Positions 40,730 through 53,522 of a stretch of 64,000 nucleotides of DNA are shown in pieces. The DNA comes from an uncultured Pelagibacteraceae bacterium. Its GTDB lineage: Bacteria; Pseudomonadota; Alphaproteobacteria; Pelagibacterales; Pelagibacteraceae. Below the pieces are notes generated by a model, which did no database searches, was not told the origin of the DNA, and worked only from the letters and a program-made list of their open reading frames with translations. The position numbers and the translations under genes were made by a program. Location: the NCBI GenBank assembly GCA_902627805.1, contig CACOKN010000002.1:140810-204809 (forward strand), given 5' to 3'. Each line of letters opens with the position of its first letter. Within the stretch, counting starts at the first letter, position 1.

Positions 40730-41439
40730 TATTTTTTCTTTTTCTCCGGTGTTTTCTTTGCTAATTCAGCAGCTTTTTGTTTTTCACTGATTGTCATTTT
40801 TTTTATATTTTTAACTGAACCTCTTACTAGAATTTCAGAATTTTTTGCTCCTGGGATAGATCCTTTCAAATATAAAAGTTCATTTTCTAGATCAGTTTTG
40901 ATAATTTCAATATTTTGCATAGTTCTTAATTTATCTCCCATATGTCCAGCCATTTTTTTCCCTTTAAATACCTTGCCAGGATCTTGTCTTTGACCTGTTG
41001 AACCATGTGATCTATGTGAAATTGAAACCCCGTGTGTAGCTCTTAAACCTCCAAAATTGTGCCTTTTCATAGCGCCTGCAAAACCTTTTCCAATTGTTTT
41101 TGATCTAGTATCTACAAATTTAACATCTTTAAAAATCTCTAATCCAAATTCATTTCCCTCTTTATAATTTTCAATGTTTTGAACTCTATATTCTTTAAGT
41201 TTCTTTTTAGCTTCAGTATTTCTTTTAGAAAAATAACCTTTCATAGCTTTTGTAAGTTTTGAACTTTTAATCTTACCGTATCCAAGTTGAACTGCAGTGT
41301 AACCTCTTTTTTCTTTATCTATCACCTGGATTACTCTCGCTTTTTCTATTTTTAGTACAGTAACTGGCACCAATTGACCAGATTTATAAAATTCTCTAGT
41401 CATTCCAATTTTTTTTCCTAATAAAGCAATCTCACTCAT
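40729..41439 (-). CDS. rplC: Ribosomal protein L3
   Basis: 236 aa. LLGKKIGMTREFYKSGQLVPVTVLK at the N-terminus and the central FAGAMKRHNFGGLRATHGVSISHRSHGSTGQRQDPGKVFKGKKMAGHMG, which contains the Gln normally methylated by PrmB. The C-terminal 25 residues are Lys/Ala-rich. Confidence 0.98.
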   Translation of the reverse strand: MSEIALLGKKIGMTREFYKSGQLVPVTVLKIEKARVIQVIDKEKRGYTAVQLGYGKIKSSKLTKAMKGYFSKRNTEAKKKLKEYRVQNIENYKEGNEFGLEIFKDVKFVDTRSKTIGKGFAGAMKRHNFGGLRATHGVSISHRSHGSTGQRQDPGKVFKGKKMAGHMGDKLRTMQNIEIIKTDLENELLYLKGSIPGAKNSEILVRGSVKNIKKMTISEKQKAAELAKKTPEKKKK

Positions 41440-41441
41440 AA

Positions 41442-41750
41442 TTATATCTTTATCTCCACATCAACACCTGATGCTAAATCTAACTTCATTAAAGCCTCGA
41501 CAGTTTGTGGAGTTGGCTCAATTATATCAATTAATCTTTTATGAGTCCTTGACTCAAATTGTTCTCTACTTTTTTTATCTATATGAGGAGATCTTAAAAC
41601 TGTATATCTTTCAATCCTGGTTGGTAATGGAATTGGACCTTTAATTGTAGCTCCAGTTCTTTTAACTGTATTAACTATTTCCTCAGTCGAAGCATCTAGA
41701 ATTTTATTGTCGTAAGCTCTGAGTTTAATTCTAATATTCTGTTTTTCCAT
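41442..41750 (-). CDS. rpsJ: Ribosomal protein S10
   Basis: 102 aa. [39 protein letters not shown] and [21 protein letters not shown] are diagnostic; also the transcription factor NusE. It follows fusA by one base; tuf, which usually separates the two, is not here. Confidence 0.98.
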   Translation of the reverse strand: MEKQNIRIKLRAYDNKILDASTEEIVNTVKRTGATIKGPIPLPTRIERYTVLRSPHIDKKSREQFESRTHKRLIDIIEPTPQTVEALMKLDLASGVDVEIKI

Positions 41751-41751
41751 T

Positions 41752-43830
41752 TTAGCCTGCTATTTTTTTTGTTACTTCGTCTTGAACATTTTGTGGAACT
41801 TTTGCATAATGATCAAAAAACATTGAATATTGTGCTCGCCCTTGTGACATTGATCTTAAGCTATTAATGTATCCAAACATATTTGCTAAAGGCACCATTG
41901 CAGTTATTACTGTTGCATTACCTCTTTGTTCTTGTGTACTTATTTGTCCTCTTCGACTATTTAAATCTCCAATAACATCACCCATATAGTCTTCGGGCGT
42001 TACTACCTCAACTCTCATGACTGGCTCTAGTAATTTTAAACCACCTTTTGTACAAGCATCTTTGAAACATGCTCTACTTGCGAGTTCAAAAGCTAATACG
42101 CTAGAATCAACATCATGGTGTAAACCATCTAAAATTGTAACTTTATAATCAATCATTGGAAACCCTGCTAAAATCCCACCATCAGAAACTGTTTCAATAC
42201 CTTTTTCAACGCCTGGAATAAACTCTTTTGGAATTGCTCCACCTTTAATTTTACTTTCAACAGCTCTCCCTTTGCCAGGTTCTTGAGGTTCTACTAATAA
42301 TTTTACTTTTGCAAATTGTCCTGCACCACCACTTTGTTTTTTGTGCGTGTATTCTACTTCTGATGAGTTTTCTATTGTTTCTCTGTATGCTACTTGTGGA
42401 GCTCCGACATTAGCTTCGACTTTAAATTCTCTTTTCATTCTATCAACAATGATATCTAAGTGTAATTCACCCATCCCTTTAATAATTGTTTGTCCAGACT
42501 CTTCATCAGATGAAACTCTAAATGAGGGATCTTCTTTGGCTAATCTACCCAAAGCTTCACCCATTTTTTCCTGGTCGGCTTTTGTTTTTGGTTCAACTGC
42601 AATTTCAATTACTGGGTCAGGAAATTCCATTGGTTCTAGAAGGATTGGGTTATCCTTATTGCATAACGTGTGACCAGTAATGGTATTTTTCAAGCCAGCT
42701 AGTGATACGATATCACCTGCATTTGCTTCCTTGATATCCTCTCTAGAGTTTGCATGCATTAATAACATTCTACCAACTCTTTCTTCTTTTTCTTTTGAGG
42801 AATTATACACAGCCGTTCCTGTTTTTATTGTACCTGAATAAATTCTAATAAATGTTAATGATCCTACAAATGGGTCATTTGCTACTTTAAATGCTAACGC
42901 AGAAAATGGTGCACCATCATCAAATTTCATCTCAATTTCATCCTCTGATCCCAATTTAGTTCCTTTAATTGAACCAATATCAATGGGGCTTGGAAGATAG
43001 TTAATCACCGCATCAAGTAGTGGCTGAACACCCTTATTTTTAAAAGCTGAACCAGTTAATACAGGAACAAAATCAAAGTTTAATGTTCCTTTTCTTATAC
43101 ACTTAATCAAATCTTCTTCTTTAATTTCTTCACCATTTAGATAAGACTCCATCAGTTTTTCGTCTTGCTCTACAGCCAATTCAACTAATTCTGTTCGATA
43201 TTTTTGAGAGATTTCTTTGAGATCCTCAGGGATTTCTTTATATTCCCATTCAGCACCTAGAGCCTCATTTTTCCAAACTTGTGCTTTCATTTTAACAAGG
43301 TCAACAACACCGGTTAAAGAAGCTTCAATACCTATTGGTACTTGTATGACCAATGGTTTTGCTCCCAATCTGTCTTTGATCATATCTACACACCTAAAAA
43401 AGTCTGCACCAGTTCTATCTAACTTATTTACAAAACAAATTCTCGGTACTTTATATTTGTCAGCTTGTCGCCACACTGTTTCTGATTGAGGTTCCACACC
43501 TGCTACACCATCAAATACTGCAACCGCACCATCTAGTACCTTAAGTGATCTTTCAACTTCAATGGTAAAATCTACGTGACCTGGTGTATCGATAATATTA
43601 ATTCTGTGATCTTGCCAAAAGCAGGTTGTTGCAGCTGATGTGATTGTAATTCCTCTTTCTTGCTCTTGTTCCATCCAATCCATGGTAGCTGCACCATCGT
43701 GAACTTCACCAATTTTATGGCTTTTACCTGTGTAATATAAAATTCTTTCAGTTGTAGTTGTTTTACCAGCATCTATGTGGGCCATGATCCCAATATTTCT
43801 ATATTTGTCTAATGTATGAGTTCTGGCCAT
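41752..43830 (-). CDS. fusA: Elongation factor G
   Basis: 692-aa translocation GTPase. G1 [19 protein letters not shown], switch [22 protein letters not shown] (NKLDRTG), then domains II-V with [18 protein letters not shown] and the C-terminal [23 protein letters not shown]. Standard length. 6 nt after rpsG. Confidence 0.98.
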   Translation of the reverse strand: MARTHTLDKYRNIGIMAHIDAGKTTTTERILYYTGKSHKIGEVHDGAATMDWMEQEQERGITITSAATTCFWQDHRINIIDTPGHVDFTIEVERSLKVLDGAVAVFDGVAGVEPQSETVWRQADKYKVPRICFVNKLDRTGADFFRCVDMIKDRLGAKPLVIQVPIGIEASLTGVVDLVKMKAQVWKNEALGAEWEYKEIPEDLKEISQKYRTELVELAVEQDEKLMESYLNGEEIKEEDLIKCIRKGTLNFDFVPVLTGSAFKNKGVQPLLDAVINYLPSPIDIGSIKGTKLGSEDEIEMKFDDGAPFSALAFKVANDPFVGSLTFIRIYSGTIKTGTAVYNSSKEKEERVGRMLLMHANSREDIKEANAGDIVSLAGLKNTITGHTLCNKDNPILLEPMEFPDPVIEIAVEPKTKADQEKMGEALGRLAKEDPSFRVSSDEESGQTIIKGMGELHLDIIVDRMKREFKVEANVGAPQVAYRETIENSSEVEYTHKKQSGGAGQFAKVKLLVEPQEPGKGRAVESKIKGGAIPKEFIPGVEKGIETVSDGGILAGFPMIDYKVTILDGLHHDVDSSVLAFELASRACFKDACTKGGLKLLEPVMRVEVVTPEDYMGDVIGDLNSRRGQISTQEQRGNATVITAMVPLANMFGYINSLRSMSQGRAQYSMFFDHYAKVPQNVQDEVTKKIAG

Positions 43831-43836
43831 AATATT

Positions 43837-44307
43837 TTACCACCTAAAATGTGCAAAAGCCTTATTAGATTCTGCCATTTTATGTACATCTTCTTTTTTC
43901 TTTACAGCTGCACCTTTTTTTTCATATGCATCATAAAGTTCGTTAAAAATTTTATCAGACATATGTTTATCTTTTCTTTTTCTTGCTGAATCTATAAGCC
44001 ATCTGATAGCTAGAGCTTGTGCTCTTTTACTTTTAACTTCAACTGGAACTTGATATGTAGCCCCACCTACTCTTCGTGATCTTACTTCTACAGTAGGTTT
44101 GATATTATTAATTGCTTCATTAAAAATATTAATAGGTTCATCTTTTGATTTTGTTTTTATCTTTTCGATTGCATCATAAACTATTTTAGTAGCTACTCCT
44201 CTTTTGCCATCGTACATAATATTATTAATTAATTTAGGTATAATTGTGGAATTAAATTTTGGATCAGGAACAATATTTTTTTTTGGTTGTGTTTTTTTTC
44301 TAGACAT
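43837..44307 (-). CDS. rpsG: Ribosomal protein S7
   Basis: 156 aa. VPDPKFNSTIIPKLINNIMYDGKRGVATKIVYDA and TVEVRSRRVGGATYQVPVEVKSKRAQALAIRWLI are typical; ends NKAFAHFRW. Primary 16S 3'-domain binder. 2 nt after rpsL. Confidence 0.98.
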   Translation of the reverse strand: MSRKKTQPKKNIVPDPKFNSTIIPKLINNIMYDGKRGVATKIVYDAIEKIKTKSKDEPINIFNEAINNIKPTVEVRSRRVGGATYQVPVEVKSKRAQALAIRWLIDSARKRKDKHMSDKIFNELYDAYEKKGAAVKKKEDVHKMAESNKAFAHFRW

Positions 44308-44309
44308 GT

Positions 44310-44681
44310 CTATTTACCTTTTTTTGTTCCGTATAAAGATCTTCTTTTCTTTCTATTTGCCACTCCCTGTGTATCAAGATTACCTCTTAAAATATGATAA
44401 CGAACACCTGGTAAATCTTTTACCCTACCGCCTCTAATTAGAACGACAGAGTGCTCTTGAAGATTATGACCTTCTCCAGGTATATATGCTGTTACTTCAA
44501 AACCATTTGATAACCTCACTCTAGCAACTTTTCTAAGAGCAGAATTAGGTTTTTTTGGAGTTGTAGTATAAACTTTTACACAAACACCTCGTTTAAGAGG
44601 TTGTTTTTGTAATGCAGGAACTTTGTTCCTAGCAATAGATTTGGCTCTTTTTTTTCTTAACAACTGGTTAATAGTCGGCAT
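44310..44681 (-). CDS. rpsL: Ribosomal protein S12
   Basis: 123 aa. [79 protein letters not shown]; the Lys in TPKKPNS and in GRVKDLPG are the positions altered in streptomycin resistance elsewhere, here wild-type-like. Heads the str cluster after a 163-nt gap. Confidence 0.98.
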   Translation of the reverse strand: MPTINQLLRKKRAKSIARNKVPALQKQPLKRGVCVKVYTTTPKKPNSALRKVARVRLSNGFEVTAYIPGEGHNLQEHSVVLIRGGRVKDLPGVRYHILRGNLDTQGVANRKKRRSLYGTKKGK

Positions 44682-44844
44682 ATTTTAAATTTAAATTGTT
44701 TATTTTTGAATGAAATAACTGACAGGTTATTTGTGGCAGCGTTTAGTGTCTAAAGTTAACACTACATTCCAACCAAAAAATATCGCCAAATTACTTATTA
44801 ATTTAATTTTGTCAAACTAAAACTAGTTGGCAAAAGTGTTATTT
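44682..44844 (-). promoter_or_regulatory. rpoC-rpsL intergenic region: candidate promoter and leader hairpin
   Basis: One of the few larger gaps in the ribosomal block (163 nt). On the minus strand TTGACA (44815-44810) matches the -35 consensus perfectly, but I see no good -10 at 16-18 nt (AATTTG at 17). Further down, AAATAAC/GTTATTT form a 7-bp stem with a 6-nt loop (44713-44732) in the would-be rpsL leader. No U-tract terminator for rpoBC is evident. Confidence 0.4.
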
Positions 44845-47800
44845 TTATTGATTTACAGGGGTTTCTGGCTGCTCAATTTGTTCCTGCTCAGAAAGAAATT
44901 TATTGTCATCTTGTAGAGCTTTTTTGTTCCATTTATTTTTAATATTACCAGTTCCAGCCGGCACTAATCGTCCAACTATTACATTCTCTTTTAAACCATT
45001 CAGTGGATCAACTTTACCTTTAATAGCAGCATCTGTAAGAACTCTTGTAGTTTCCTGGAATGATGCAGCAGAAATAAAAGACTCAGTTTGTAGAGAAGCT
45101 TTGGTAATTCCCATTAAAACTCTTTCTCCAGTAGCTGGTTTTTTACCCTCAGATTTTAATTTTTCATTAACATTATCAAATTTAATTCTATCAATGATTT
45201 CACCAGGTAAATAAGAGGAGTCACCAGTAGTTTTTACCTCAACTTTCTTCAACATTTGTCTTAAAATAGTTTCTATGTGCTTATCGTTGATAATTACACC
45301 CTGTAATCTATAAACCTCTTGAACCTGATTAACAAAATATTCAGTTAAATCTTTTATACCCATAATTCTAAGAATATCGTGTGGTAATGGCTGTCCATCT
45401 AATAAATATTCTCCTTTTTTAATTTTTTCACCCTGATTAAAATTAATATGTTTTCCTTTAGGTATTAAATAGTTAGATGGTTCTGATCCACTTTCAGGTA
45501 CAATTGATATTCTTTGTTTTCCTCTAACTTCTTTTCCAAATATTACTTGTCCATCATTTTCAGCAATGATTGCACTATCTTTAGCTTTTCTAGCTTCAAA
45601 CAATTCAGCAACTCTTGGAAGACCTCCAGTAATATCTTTAGTTTTAGTAGTTTCTTTAGGTAATCTAGCAATTACGTCACCAGCAGAAACTTTTTGGCCA
45701 TCTTTAACTGATAAAATTGAGTCAGGAACTAAATAATATCTTGCTTCGTTATCATCTGCCTTTTTAATAACATTTCCTTTTTCATCTCTTAAAGTAATTC
45801 TTGGTTTTAAATCCGTACTTTTAGACTGAGATCGCCAATCAACGACTGATTTTGAGGAGATACCTGTAGCATCATCTGTTGTTTCTTGAATAGATACACC
45901 ATCAATTAAATCAACATAACTTGCAATACCACTTTTTTCAGCAATTACCGGTGTGGTATAAGGGTCCCACTCACAAATTTTTGTATTAGCTTTAACTTTT
46001 TCATCATTTTTAAAAAATAATTTTGAACCATAAGCTACTTTGTAAACAGCAACTTGCACTCCATTATCATCTTCAATAGATAATTGTGTATTTCTACCCA
46101 TGACAATTAAGTTTTTTTTAGAATCCTCTAAAATATTTGAATTAATAATTTTTAAAGTCCCTTCATTTTTTGTAACTATTTGTGAATCTTGCTTAACTGA
46201 GGCAGTACCACCCACGTGGAAAGTTCTCATTGTTAATTGCGTTCCTGGTTCTCCAATTGATTGTGCAGAAATCATTCCAATTGCTTCACCAACATGCACC
46301 ATTTGACCTCTCGATAAATCTCTCCCATAACATGTTGCACAAACGCCTTCTTTAGAACTACACGTCATAACTGAAAAAACTTTCAATGATTTTATTCCAG
46401 CAGAATCAATTTTATCACAACCAAATTCATCAATCATTGATGATTTTTTAATTATTACTTCACCTGTTATAGGATGCTTTACATCAGTTGCAACAACTCT
46501 ACCTAAAGCTCTTTCAGATAAACTCACAACGACATTACCACCTTCTAAAATTTCTGATAATTCTATAAAACCAGGATTGTCACAATTTTTTTTAGTTATT
46601 GTTAAATCTTGAGCAACATCACAAAGTCTTCTAGTTAGATAACCTGAACTCGCAGTTTTAAGGGCTGTATCAGCTAGACCTTTTCTAGCACCATGGGTAG
46701 AATTAAAATATTCTAATGCAGTTAAACCTTCCTTAAAATTTGAGGTTATAGGGCTTTCAATAATTTCACCTGATGGTTTTGCAATAAGTCCTCTCATCCC
46801 AGCTAATTGTTTCATTTGTGCTGCAGATCCTCTTGCTCCACTATCTGCCATCATAAATACTGAATTTATTTTCAATCCATCTGAGGTTTTTTCTGTTGCA
46901 GAAATTCCTTTCATCATCTCTCCAGCAACTTTATCAGTACATTTTGACCAAGCATCAACGACTTTATTATATTTTTCACCTCTAGTGATTAAACCCTCTG
47001 CATATTGTGTCTCATAATCAGCAATTAGTTTTTTTGTATCATCGATTAATTGAGTTTTATTTTCAGGGATAACTAAATCATCTTTACCAAAAGAAATTCC
47101 AGCTTTAAATGCATGCTTAAATCCTAGATCTTTTAATTTATCGCAGAAAATTACTGTTGTTTTTTGACCGCAAAATCTAAAGACAATATCAATTATTTCT
47201 GAGACTGTTTTCTTTGGTAAAATTCTATCAATTAGAGAAAACTTAATATTATCATTTTTTGGTAATAAGTTAGCCAAAAGAAATCTTCCTGCTGTAGATG
47301 TGTACTTTTCAAATTTTTGATTACCTTTTTCATCAATAGTTTCAAATCTAGAAATAATTGTACTATGAACTTTAATTTGTCCAGAGGATAAAGCAAATTC
47401 AATTTGATCTGCATTTAAAAAATATCCAGCTGGCTTATCAGTGACTGGTTCTTGAGATAAATAATAAATACCTAAAATCATATCCTGACTTGGTACAATG
47501 ATTGGTTTTCCGTTAGATGGAGAAAGAATATTGTTAGTTGATAACATTAATATTCTAGCCTCAAGTTGTGCCTCTAAACTTAAAGGAACGTGCACAGCCA
47601 TTTGATCACCATCAAAATCTGCATTAAATGCAGCACATGTTAAAGGATGTAATTCAATCGCATCTCCCTCAATTAATTTTGGTTCAAAGGCTTGAACTCC
47701 CAACCTATGAAGTGTTGGAGCTCTATTTAATAAAACTGGATGTTCTCTAACAATTAATTCAAGTGAATCCCAAACGGCGTTAGTTTCTTTCTCTACTAAT

Positions 47801-49008
47801 TTTTTTGCTTGCTTAATCGTTGAGGCTAAACCTAGTTTATTAAGTCTTGCATATAAAAATGGTTTAAATAACTCTAAGGCCATTTTTTTTGGCAATCCAC
47901 ATTCGTGTAATTTTAAGTCCGGACCTACTACGATGACTGAACGACCTGAATAATCAACTCTTTTACCAAGAAGATTTTGTCTAAATCTTCCTTGTTTTCC
48001 TTTTAACATCTCGGCTAAAGATTTTAATGGTCTTTTACCTGTACCGGTAATTACTCTACCTCTTCTTCCGTTATCAAAAAGTGCATCGACAGATTCTTGT
48101 AACATTCTTTTTTCATTTCTAATGATTATATCTGGTGCCTTAAGGTCCATTAGTCTCTTTAAACGATTATTTCTGTTAATAACTCTTCTATAAAGATCAT
48201 TTAAATCTGATGTTGCAAATCTTCCACCATCTAGAGGGACCAACGGTCTTAATTCTGGTGGAATAACTGGAACAACTGTCATAATCATCCACTCAGGTTT
48301 TTGTCCAGTTTCGATAAAAGACTCAATTAATTTTAATCTTTTAATAGCTCTCTCTTCATTCACTTTTGATTTAGTCTCTTTGATATAGTCAACAAGATTT
48401 TTTCTTTCTAAATCCAAATCAAGATTTTTAAGCATTTCCAAAACTGCTTCAGCTCCAATTCCAGCTGTAAAAGCCTCTTCACCATATTCATCTTGATATT
48501 TTGCTAGCTCTTCCTCATTTAAGAGCTGATTTTTTTGCAGACCTGTTAAACCTGGTTCAATAACTATAAAATTTTCAAAATATAAAACCCTTTCAACTTC
48601 TTTAAGCTTCATATCAACAGCAAGTGCTATTCTACTGGGTAATGATTTTAAAAACCAAATGTGTGCAACGGGTGTCGCTAAATTAATGTGACCCATTCGT
48701 TCTCTTCGAACATTTGATTTTGTAACTTCAACACCACATTTTTCACAGATGATGCCTCTGAACTTCATTCTTTTATATTTTCCACACAAACACTCGTAAT
48801 CTTTAATTGGGCCGAATATTCTTGCGCAGAAAAGACCATCTTTTTCTGGTCTAAAAGTTCTATAATTAATAGTCTCTGGTTTTTTAATTTCCCCATAGGT
48901 CCAAGATTTTATTTTCTCTGGGCTAGCTAGTGAGATCTTGATACTATTAAAATTTTGAGCTTCAGATATTTCTGAATTTTTAAATAGATCTGTTAGTTCT
49001 TTTTTCAT
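44845..49008 (-). CDS. rpoC: RNA polymerase beta' subunit
   Basis: 1387 aa. N-terminal zinc ribbon ([20 protein letters not shown]), active-site NADFDGDQ near residue 458 holding the catalytic Mg2+, the second Cys cluster in [15 protein letters not shown], bridge/trigger region [18 protein letters not shown] and the C-terminal [11 protein letters not shown] non-conserved acidic/Gln tail ends the protein. It starts 2 nt after rpoB. Confidence 0.98.
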   Translation of the reverse strand: MKKELTDLFKNSEISEAQNFNSIKISLASPEKIKSWTYGEIKKPETINYRTFRPEKDGLFCARIFGPIKDYECLCGKYKRMKFRGIICEKCGVEVTKSNVRRERMGHINLATPVAHIWFLKSLPSRIALAVDMKLKEVERVLYFENFIVIEPGLTGLQKNQLLNEEELAKYQDEYGEEAFTAGIGAEAVLEMLKNLDLDLERKNLVDYIKETKSKVNEERAIKRLKLIESFIETGQKPEWMIMTVVPVIPPELRPLVPLDGGRFATSDLNDLYRRVINRNNRLKRLMDLKAPDIIIRNEKRMLQESVDALFDNGRRGRVITGTGKRPLKSLAEMLKGKQGRFRQNLLGKRVDYSGRSVIVVGPDLKLHECGLPKKMALELFKPFLYARLNKLGLASTIKQAKKLVEKETNAVWDSLELIVREHPVLLNRAPTLHRLGVQAFEPKLIEGDAIELHPLTCAAFNADFDGDQMAVHVPLSLEAQLEARILMLSTNNILSPSNGKPIIVPSQDMILGIYYLSQEPVTDKPAGYFLNADQIEFALSSGQIKVHSTIISRFETIDEKGNQKFEKYTSTAGRFLLANLLPKNDNIKFSLIDRILPKKTVSEIIDIVFRFCGQKTTVIFCDKLKDLGFKHAFKAGISFGKDDLVIPENKTQLIDDTKKLIADYETQYAEGLITRGEKYNKVVDAWSKCTDKVAGEMMKGISATEKTSDGLKINSVFMMADSGARGSAAQMKQLAGMRGLIAKPSGEIIESPITSNFKEGLTALEYFNSTHGARKGLADTALKTASSGYLTRRLCDVAQDLTITKKNCDNPGFIELSEILEGGNVVVSLSERALGRVVATDVKHPITGEVIIKKSSMIDEFGCDKIDSAGIKSLKVFSVMTCSSKEGVCATCYGRDLSRGQMVHVGEAIGMISAQSIGEPGTQLTMRTFHVGGTASVKQDSQIVTKNEGTLKIINSNILEDSKKNLIVMGRNTQLSIEDDNGVQVAVYKVAYGSKLFFKNDEKVKANTKICEWDPYTTPVIAEKSGIASYVDLIDGVSIQETTDDATGISSKSVVDWRSQSKSTDLKPRITLRDEKGNVIKKADDNEARYYLVPDSILSVKDGQKVSAGDVIARLPKETTKTKDITGGLPRVAELFEARKAKDSAIIAENDGQVIFGKEVRGKQRISIVPESGSEPSNYLIPKGKHINFNQGEKIKKGEYLLDGQPLPHDILRIMGIKDLTEYFVNQVQEVYRLQGVIINDKHIETILRQMLKKVEVKTTGDSSYLPGEIIDRIKFDNVNEKLKSEGKKPATGERVLMGITKASLQTESFISAASFQETTRVLTDAAIKGKVDPLNGLKENVIVGRLVPAGTGNIKNKWNKKALQDDNKFLSEQEQIEQPETPVNQ

Positions 49009-49010
49009 GA

Positions 49011-52000
49011 TTAATTTAATTCCACATTTAAAGCTAATGATTTAATTTCTTTAACAAGTACGTTAAATGATTCTGGTATTCCAGACTCAAAGTTTTCCTC
49101 ACCCTTAACAATAGTCTCATAAACTTTTACTCTGCCTGCAACATCATCAGATTTTACAGTAAGTATTTCTTGAAGTGTGTATGATGCTCCATATGCCTCA
49201 AGTGCCCACACTTCCATTTCACCAAATCTTTGCCCACCTAATTGAGCTTTTCCACCCAATGGTTGTTGAGTTACTAAACTATAAGGACCTGTAGATCTTG
49301 CATGAATTTTATCCTCTACTAAATGATGAAGTTTGAGCATGTAAATTATTCCGACTGTTACTGGTCTATCAAATTTTTCACCAGTTCTTCCATCCCATAA
49401 ATAAGTTTGACCAGATTTAGGTAAATTTGCTAACTCTAACATTTCTGTTACATTTTTTTCTTTAGCCCCATCAAATACAGGCGTTGATATAGCTATACCA
49501 TTTTGTAAATTTTCACATAAATCCTTAAATTCTGTTTTACTTAATTTATCAACTTTTTGATCAAATATTTCTTCACCATAAACAGATTTTAAAAAACTCT
49601 CTATTTTTTCATTTCTCTCAATTTTTTTATTATTCTCATTAACCAGATTTTTAATTTGTTCTCCAAATTCTTTGCAAGCCCATCCCAAATGAGTTTCAAG
49701 AATTTGTCCCACATTCATACGACTTGGCACACCTAAAGGATTTAAAACTATATCTACTGGTCGACCATCTTCTCTATAGGGCATATCCTCAACTGGAACA
49801 ATCTTACTAACTACACCTTTATTACCATGTCGACCAGACATTTTATCACCTGGTCTCAATCTTCTTTTAATTGCGACGAAAACTTTTACCATTTTCATCA
49901 CACTAGGTAATAAATCATCACCACTTCTTATTTTTAAAACTTTATCTTCAAATCTTTCAATTATATCTTGTTTAGCTTGATTATACTGATCTTTTAATTG
50001 TAAAAATGCATTTTCATTTTTTTGATTTGAAATAGTTAATTTAAAAAGATCATTAATTGATATTTTGTTAATAGTTTCAAAATCTAATTTAGAACCAGCT
50101 TCAACATCTTTTATTTTCTTAGAAAGGGTTTCCCCGGATAAAATTTGTGCAGCTCTTTGTTTAATACTTCTCTCTAAAATTTCTTCCTCAACAATTTTGT
50201 CTTGTTGTATTTGATCAATTTCTGCACGTTCAATTGTGATGGATCTTTCATCTTTCTCTATACCATGTCTGTTGAAAACTCTCACATCAACTACAGTACC
50301 ACTACTTCCTCTAGACATTCTAAGTGATGTATCTGTAACGTCTATAGCTTTTTCACCAAAAATTGATCTTAATAATTTTTCTTCAGGACCTGACGCTGAG
50401 TCTCCTTTAGGTGTAACTTTTCCTACCAATATATCACCAGCATTTACCTCTGCACCAATATATACTATTCCCGACTCATCTAAATTTTTTAAAGCTTCTT
50501 CGTTAACATTAGGTATATCTCTTGTAATTTCTTCTTCACCAAGTTTTGTATCTCTTGCCATTATTTCATATTCAACAATATGTACTGAGGTAAATACATC
50601 ATCAGTCACACATCTTTCTGAAATTAAAATAGAGTCCTCAAAATTGTATCCTTGCCACGGCATAAATGCTACAGTAACATTTTTTCCTAAAGCTAACTCA
50701 CCTAATTTAGTCGAAGGACCGTCTGCAATTATATCACCTGTTTTTACTTTGTCCCCAACTCTAACTAGTGGTCTCTGATTGATACATGTATTTTGGTTAG
50801 ATCTTTTAAATTTTTGTAAATTATAAATATCAACTCCAGATTTTGAGAAATCAGTTTCCTCTGTGACTTTAATCACAATTCTCTTACCATCAATTTTATC
50901 AACTACTCCGTCTCTTTTAGCAACGATTGTGACTCCTGAGTCTAATGCAACATCGCTTTCTATTCCAGTTCCAACCAAAGGTGCTTCAGGTTTTAATAAC
51001 GGTACTGCTTGTCTCATCATATTAGAACCCATTAATGCTCTGTTTGCATCATCATTTTCTAAAAAAGGTATTAAAGAAGCAGCAACAGAAACCAATTGTT
51101 TAGGAGAAACATCAATATAATCTATTGTTTCAGGTTTTGCTAAAAGGAAGTTTAAATTTTGTCGACAAGAAACTAATTCCTCAACTATTTTACCATTTTT
51201 ATCAATTTTAGTATTTGCTTGAGCTATGGTAAATTTTGTTTCCTCCATTGCGGACAAATATTCTACTTTATCTTGAACGACACCTTCTTTTACTCTCTTA
51301 TAAGGACTTTCAATAAAACCATATTTATTAATTTTTGCATAAGTGGATAAACTATTGATCAAACCAATATTTGGACCTTCTGGAGTCTCTATAGGACATA
51401 TCCTTCCATAATGAGTTGGATGCACGTCTCGTACCTCAAAACCAGCTCTTTCTCTTGTTAATCCACCAGGGCCTAAAGCTGAAACTCTTCTTTTATGAGT
51501 AATTTCTGAAAGTGGATTTGTTTGATCCATAAACTGAGAAAGTTGAGAACTTGCAAAAAAATCTTTAAGTGAAATTGTAAGTGGTTTTGCATTAATCAAA
51601 TCTTGCGGCATAGCTGACTCGATGTCCAAAGTGGTCATTTTTTCTTTTATTGCTCTTTCCATTCTATAAACACCAATACGAGCTTGATTTTCAACTAATT
51701 CACCTACAGATCTGACTCTTCTATTCCCAAGATGATCAATGTCATCAACATCATCTTTTCCATCTCTTAAATCTAGCATTTTACGAATTATTGCTAAAAT
51801 ATCATCATTTCTTAATATTGTAATTTTATCTGAACATTCTAAATCTAGTCTAGAATTCATTTTGACTCTACCAACATCAGACAGGTCATATCGGTCTGAG
51901 CTAAAGAATAAATTATTGAAAATTTGAGTTGCTATTTCAATTGTTGGAGGCTCACCGGGTCTCAACATCTTATAAATTTCAGTGATTGCCTCGTCTTTAG

Positions 52001-53099
52001 TATTATTTTTGTCATTCAGGATTGTAGTGAGTAAATAAGGACCTTTATTGATAGAATTTGTTACAGAAATATCTAAACTAGTAATATTTGCATCTAAAAT
52101 TTGTTGAATAATTGTTTCATTTAACTCAGTACCAATTTTTAATAATCCATCCTCTTGATCATTTAATTTAATATCTTTATGTAAAAACTTTCCAAACAAA
52201 GACTCTTTTGCAACTAATATGTCTTTTAATCCATCATTTGATAATTTTTTTGCGTTTAAATAATTTATTTTTTCTCCTAATTTAATTACAACTTTTCCTG
52301 ATTTAGCATCAACAACTTCTTCAGAGAAGTTTTTAGCTTTATAATTTTCAGGGTTAAATTTTGTTTTCCACTTCTCTGATTTTGGATCAAAAGTAAATTT
52401 TTCTGAGTCATAGAATTCATTTACTATTTCACTTTTTGAATAACCAAGAGCCAATAATAAAGTCGAAGCAAGAATTTTCTTTTTTCTATCAATTTTAAAA
52501 TATAAGAAATCTTTCACATCATATTCAAAGTCTAACCATGATCCTCTATTTGGAATTACTCTACAATTAAACAAAAGTTTTCCACTTGCGTGTGTTTTGC
52601 CTTTATCATGATCAAAAAATACTCCTGGGCTTCTATGCATTTGATTCACAACAACTCTTTGAACACCATTAGTTATGAATGTTCCGCTATTAGTCATCAT
52701 GGGAACCTCTCCCATATAAACTTCTTGTTCTTTCGCTGATAAAATATCTTTTGTGTTTGTTTCTTGATTTATTTCATAAACAACAAGTCGTAATGTACAT
52801 TTTAAAGCTGAAGAATATGTTAATCCTCTAGCAATACATTCCTCAACATCAAATTTCGGTTTTTCAAGTCTGTATGACACATACTCTAAAGTTGCTTTGT
52901 CGTTAAGATCTTCGATGGGAAAAATACTTTTAAATACTCTGTCAAATCCTTTGGTTAAATCACCTGCTTCAGGGTTGAAGAATGTTAATTCGTCATAGGA
53001 ATTTTTTTGAACTTCTATTAAATTAGGAATGGATAAACTTTCTTTAAGTTTTCCGAAACTTTTTCTAATATTTTTCTTTTCGGTAAAAGATATTTGCAT
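49011..53099 (-). CDS. rpoB: RNA polymerase beta subunit
   Basis: 1362 aa. The rifampicin-pocket region reads [64 protein letters not shown] with no known resistance substitution. Later [15 protein letters not shown] and [24 protein letters not shown] are standard. Preceded by a 57-nt gap with a hairpin. Confidence 0.98.
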   Translation of the reverse strand: MQISFTEKKNIRKSFGKLKESLSIPNLIEVQKNSYDELTFFNPEAGDLTKGFDRVFKSIFPIEDLNDKATLEYVSYRLEKPKFDVEECIARGLTYSSALKCTLRLVVYEINQETNTKDILSAKEQEVYMGEVPMMTNSGTFITNGVQRVVVNQMHRSPGVFFDHDKGKTHASGKLLFNCRVIPNRGSWLDFEYDVKDFLYFKIDRKKKILASTLLLALGYSKSEIVNEFYDSEKFTFDPKSEKWKTKFNPENYKAKNFSEEVVDAKSGKVVIKLGEKINYLNAKKLSNDGLKDILVAKESLFGKFLHKDIKLNDQEDGLLKIGTELNETIIQQILDANITSLDISVTNSINKGPYLLTTILNDKNNTKDEAITEIYKMLRPGEPPTIEIATQIFNNLFFSSDRYDLSDVGRVKMNSRLDLECSDKITILRNDDILAIIRKMLDLRDGKDDVDDIDHLGNRRVRSVGELVENQARIGVYRMERAIKEKMTTLDIESAMPQDLINAKPLTISLKDFFASSQLSQFMDQTNPLSEITHKRRVSALGPGGLTRERAGFEVRDVHPTHYGRICPIETPEGPNIGLINSLSTYAKINKYGFIESPYKRVKEGVVQDKVEYLSAMEETKFTIAQANTKIDKNGKIVEELVSCRQNLNFLLAKPETIDYIDVSPKQLVSVAASLIPFLENDDANRALMGSNMMRQAVPLLKPEAPLVGTGIESDVALDSGVTIVAKRDGVVDKIDGKRIVIKVTEETDFSKSGVDIYNLQKFKRSNQNTCINQRPLVRVGDKVKTGDIIADGPSTKLGELALGKNVTVAFMPWQGYNFEDSILISERCVTDDVFTSVHIVEYEIMARDTKLGEEEITRDIPNVNEEALKNLDESGIVYIGAEVNAGDILVGKVTPKGDSASGPEEKLLRSIFGEKAIDVTDTSLRMSRGSSGTVVDVRVFNRHGIEKDERSITIERAEIDQIQQDKIVEEEILERSIKQRAAQILSGETLSKKIKDVEAGSKLDFETINKISINDLFKLTISNQKNENAFLQLKDQYNQAKQDIIERFEDKVLKIRSGDDLLPSVMKMVKVFVAIKRRLRPGDKMSGRHGNKGVVSKIVPVEDMPYREDGRPVDIVLNPLGVPSRMNVGQILETHLGWACKEFGEQIKNLVNENNKKIERNEKIESFLKSVYGEEIFDQKVDKLSKTEFKDLCENLQNGIAISTPVFDGAKEKNVTEMLELANLPKSGQTYLWDGRTGEKFDRPVTVGIIYMLKLHHLVEDKIHARSTGPYSLVTQQPLGGKAQLGGQRFGEMEVWALEAYGASYTLQEILTVKSDDVAGRVKVYETIVKGEENFESGIPESFNVLVKEIKSLALNVELN

Positions 53100-53110
53100 C
53101 TATGTCTTAA

Positions 53111-53136
53111 TACTGATTAAGCTTAATTAATCAGTA
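53111..53136 (-). terminator. rplL-rpoB intergenic hairpin (attenuator or processing site)
   Basis: TACTGATTAA and TTAATCAGTA form a perfect 10-bp stem with a 6-nt loop in the 57-nt gap between rplL and rpoB, 11 nt upstream of the rpoB ATG. There is no U run after it, so full termination is unlikely. E. coli has a partial terminator and an RNase III site at the same place, so a role in lowering rpoBC relative to L7/L12 is a reasonable inference. Confidence 0.55.
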
Positions 53137-53156
53137 CTTAAAAATTTCCTGTTAAT

Positions 53157-53519
53157 TTATTTAAGTTCTACTTTTGCCCCTGCAGCTTCTAACTTAGCTT
53201 TAATTTCTTCTGCTTCTTTTTTTGGTACACCTGCTTTTACTTCTTTAGGTGCGCCTTCAACTAAGTCTTTGGCCTCTTTTAGACCAAGAGAAGTTGCTGC
53301 TCTCACTTCTTTAATTACATTAATCTTTTTGTCACCTGCAGAAACAAGCATAATCGAAAAGTCATCTTTATCCTCTGCTTCCGTTGCACCTGCTGCTACT
53401 GGAGCCGCTGCCGCCATAGGCGTTACACCCCATTTTTCCTCTAATTGCTTTGAAAGATCTGCTGCTTCCGCAACAGTCAAACTTGATAGGTCTTCGATAA
53501 TTTTATTTAGATCTGGCAT
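53157..53519 (-). CDS. rplL: Ribosomal protein L7/L12
   Basis: 120 aa. N-terminal dimerisation helix, an Ala/Pro hinge ([16 protein letters not shown]), and the C-terminal factor-binding domain [31 protein letters not shown]. Needed in multiple copies per ribosome, which fits the hairpin separating it from rpoB. Confidence 0.98.
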   Translation of the reverse strand: MPDLNKIIEDLSSLTVAEAADLSKQLEEKWGVTPMAAAAPVAAGATEAEDKDDFSIMLVSAGDKKINVIKEVRAATSLGLKEAKDLVEGAPKEVKAGVPKKEAEEIKAKLEAAGAKVELK

Positions 53520-53522
53520 AAT

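Noticed and set aside
50236-50778. 180-aa plus-strand ORF opposite rpoB
   Set aside because: Antisense shadow of a well-supported rpoB frame; composition is Ser/Thr/Pro-rich as expected from the reverse strand and no motif is seen.
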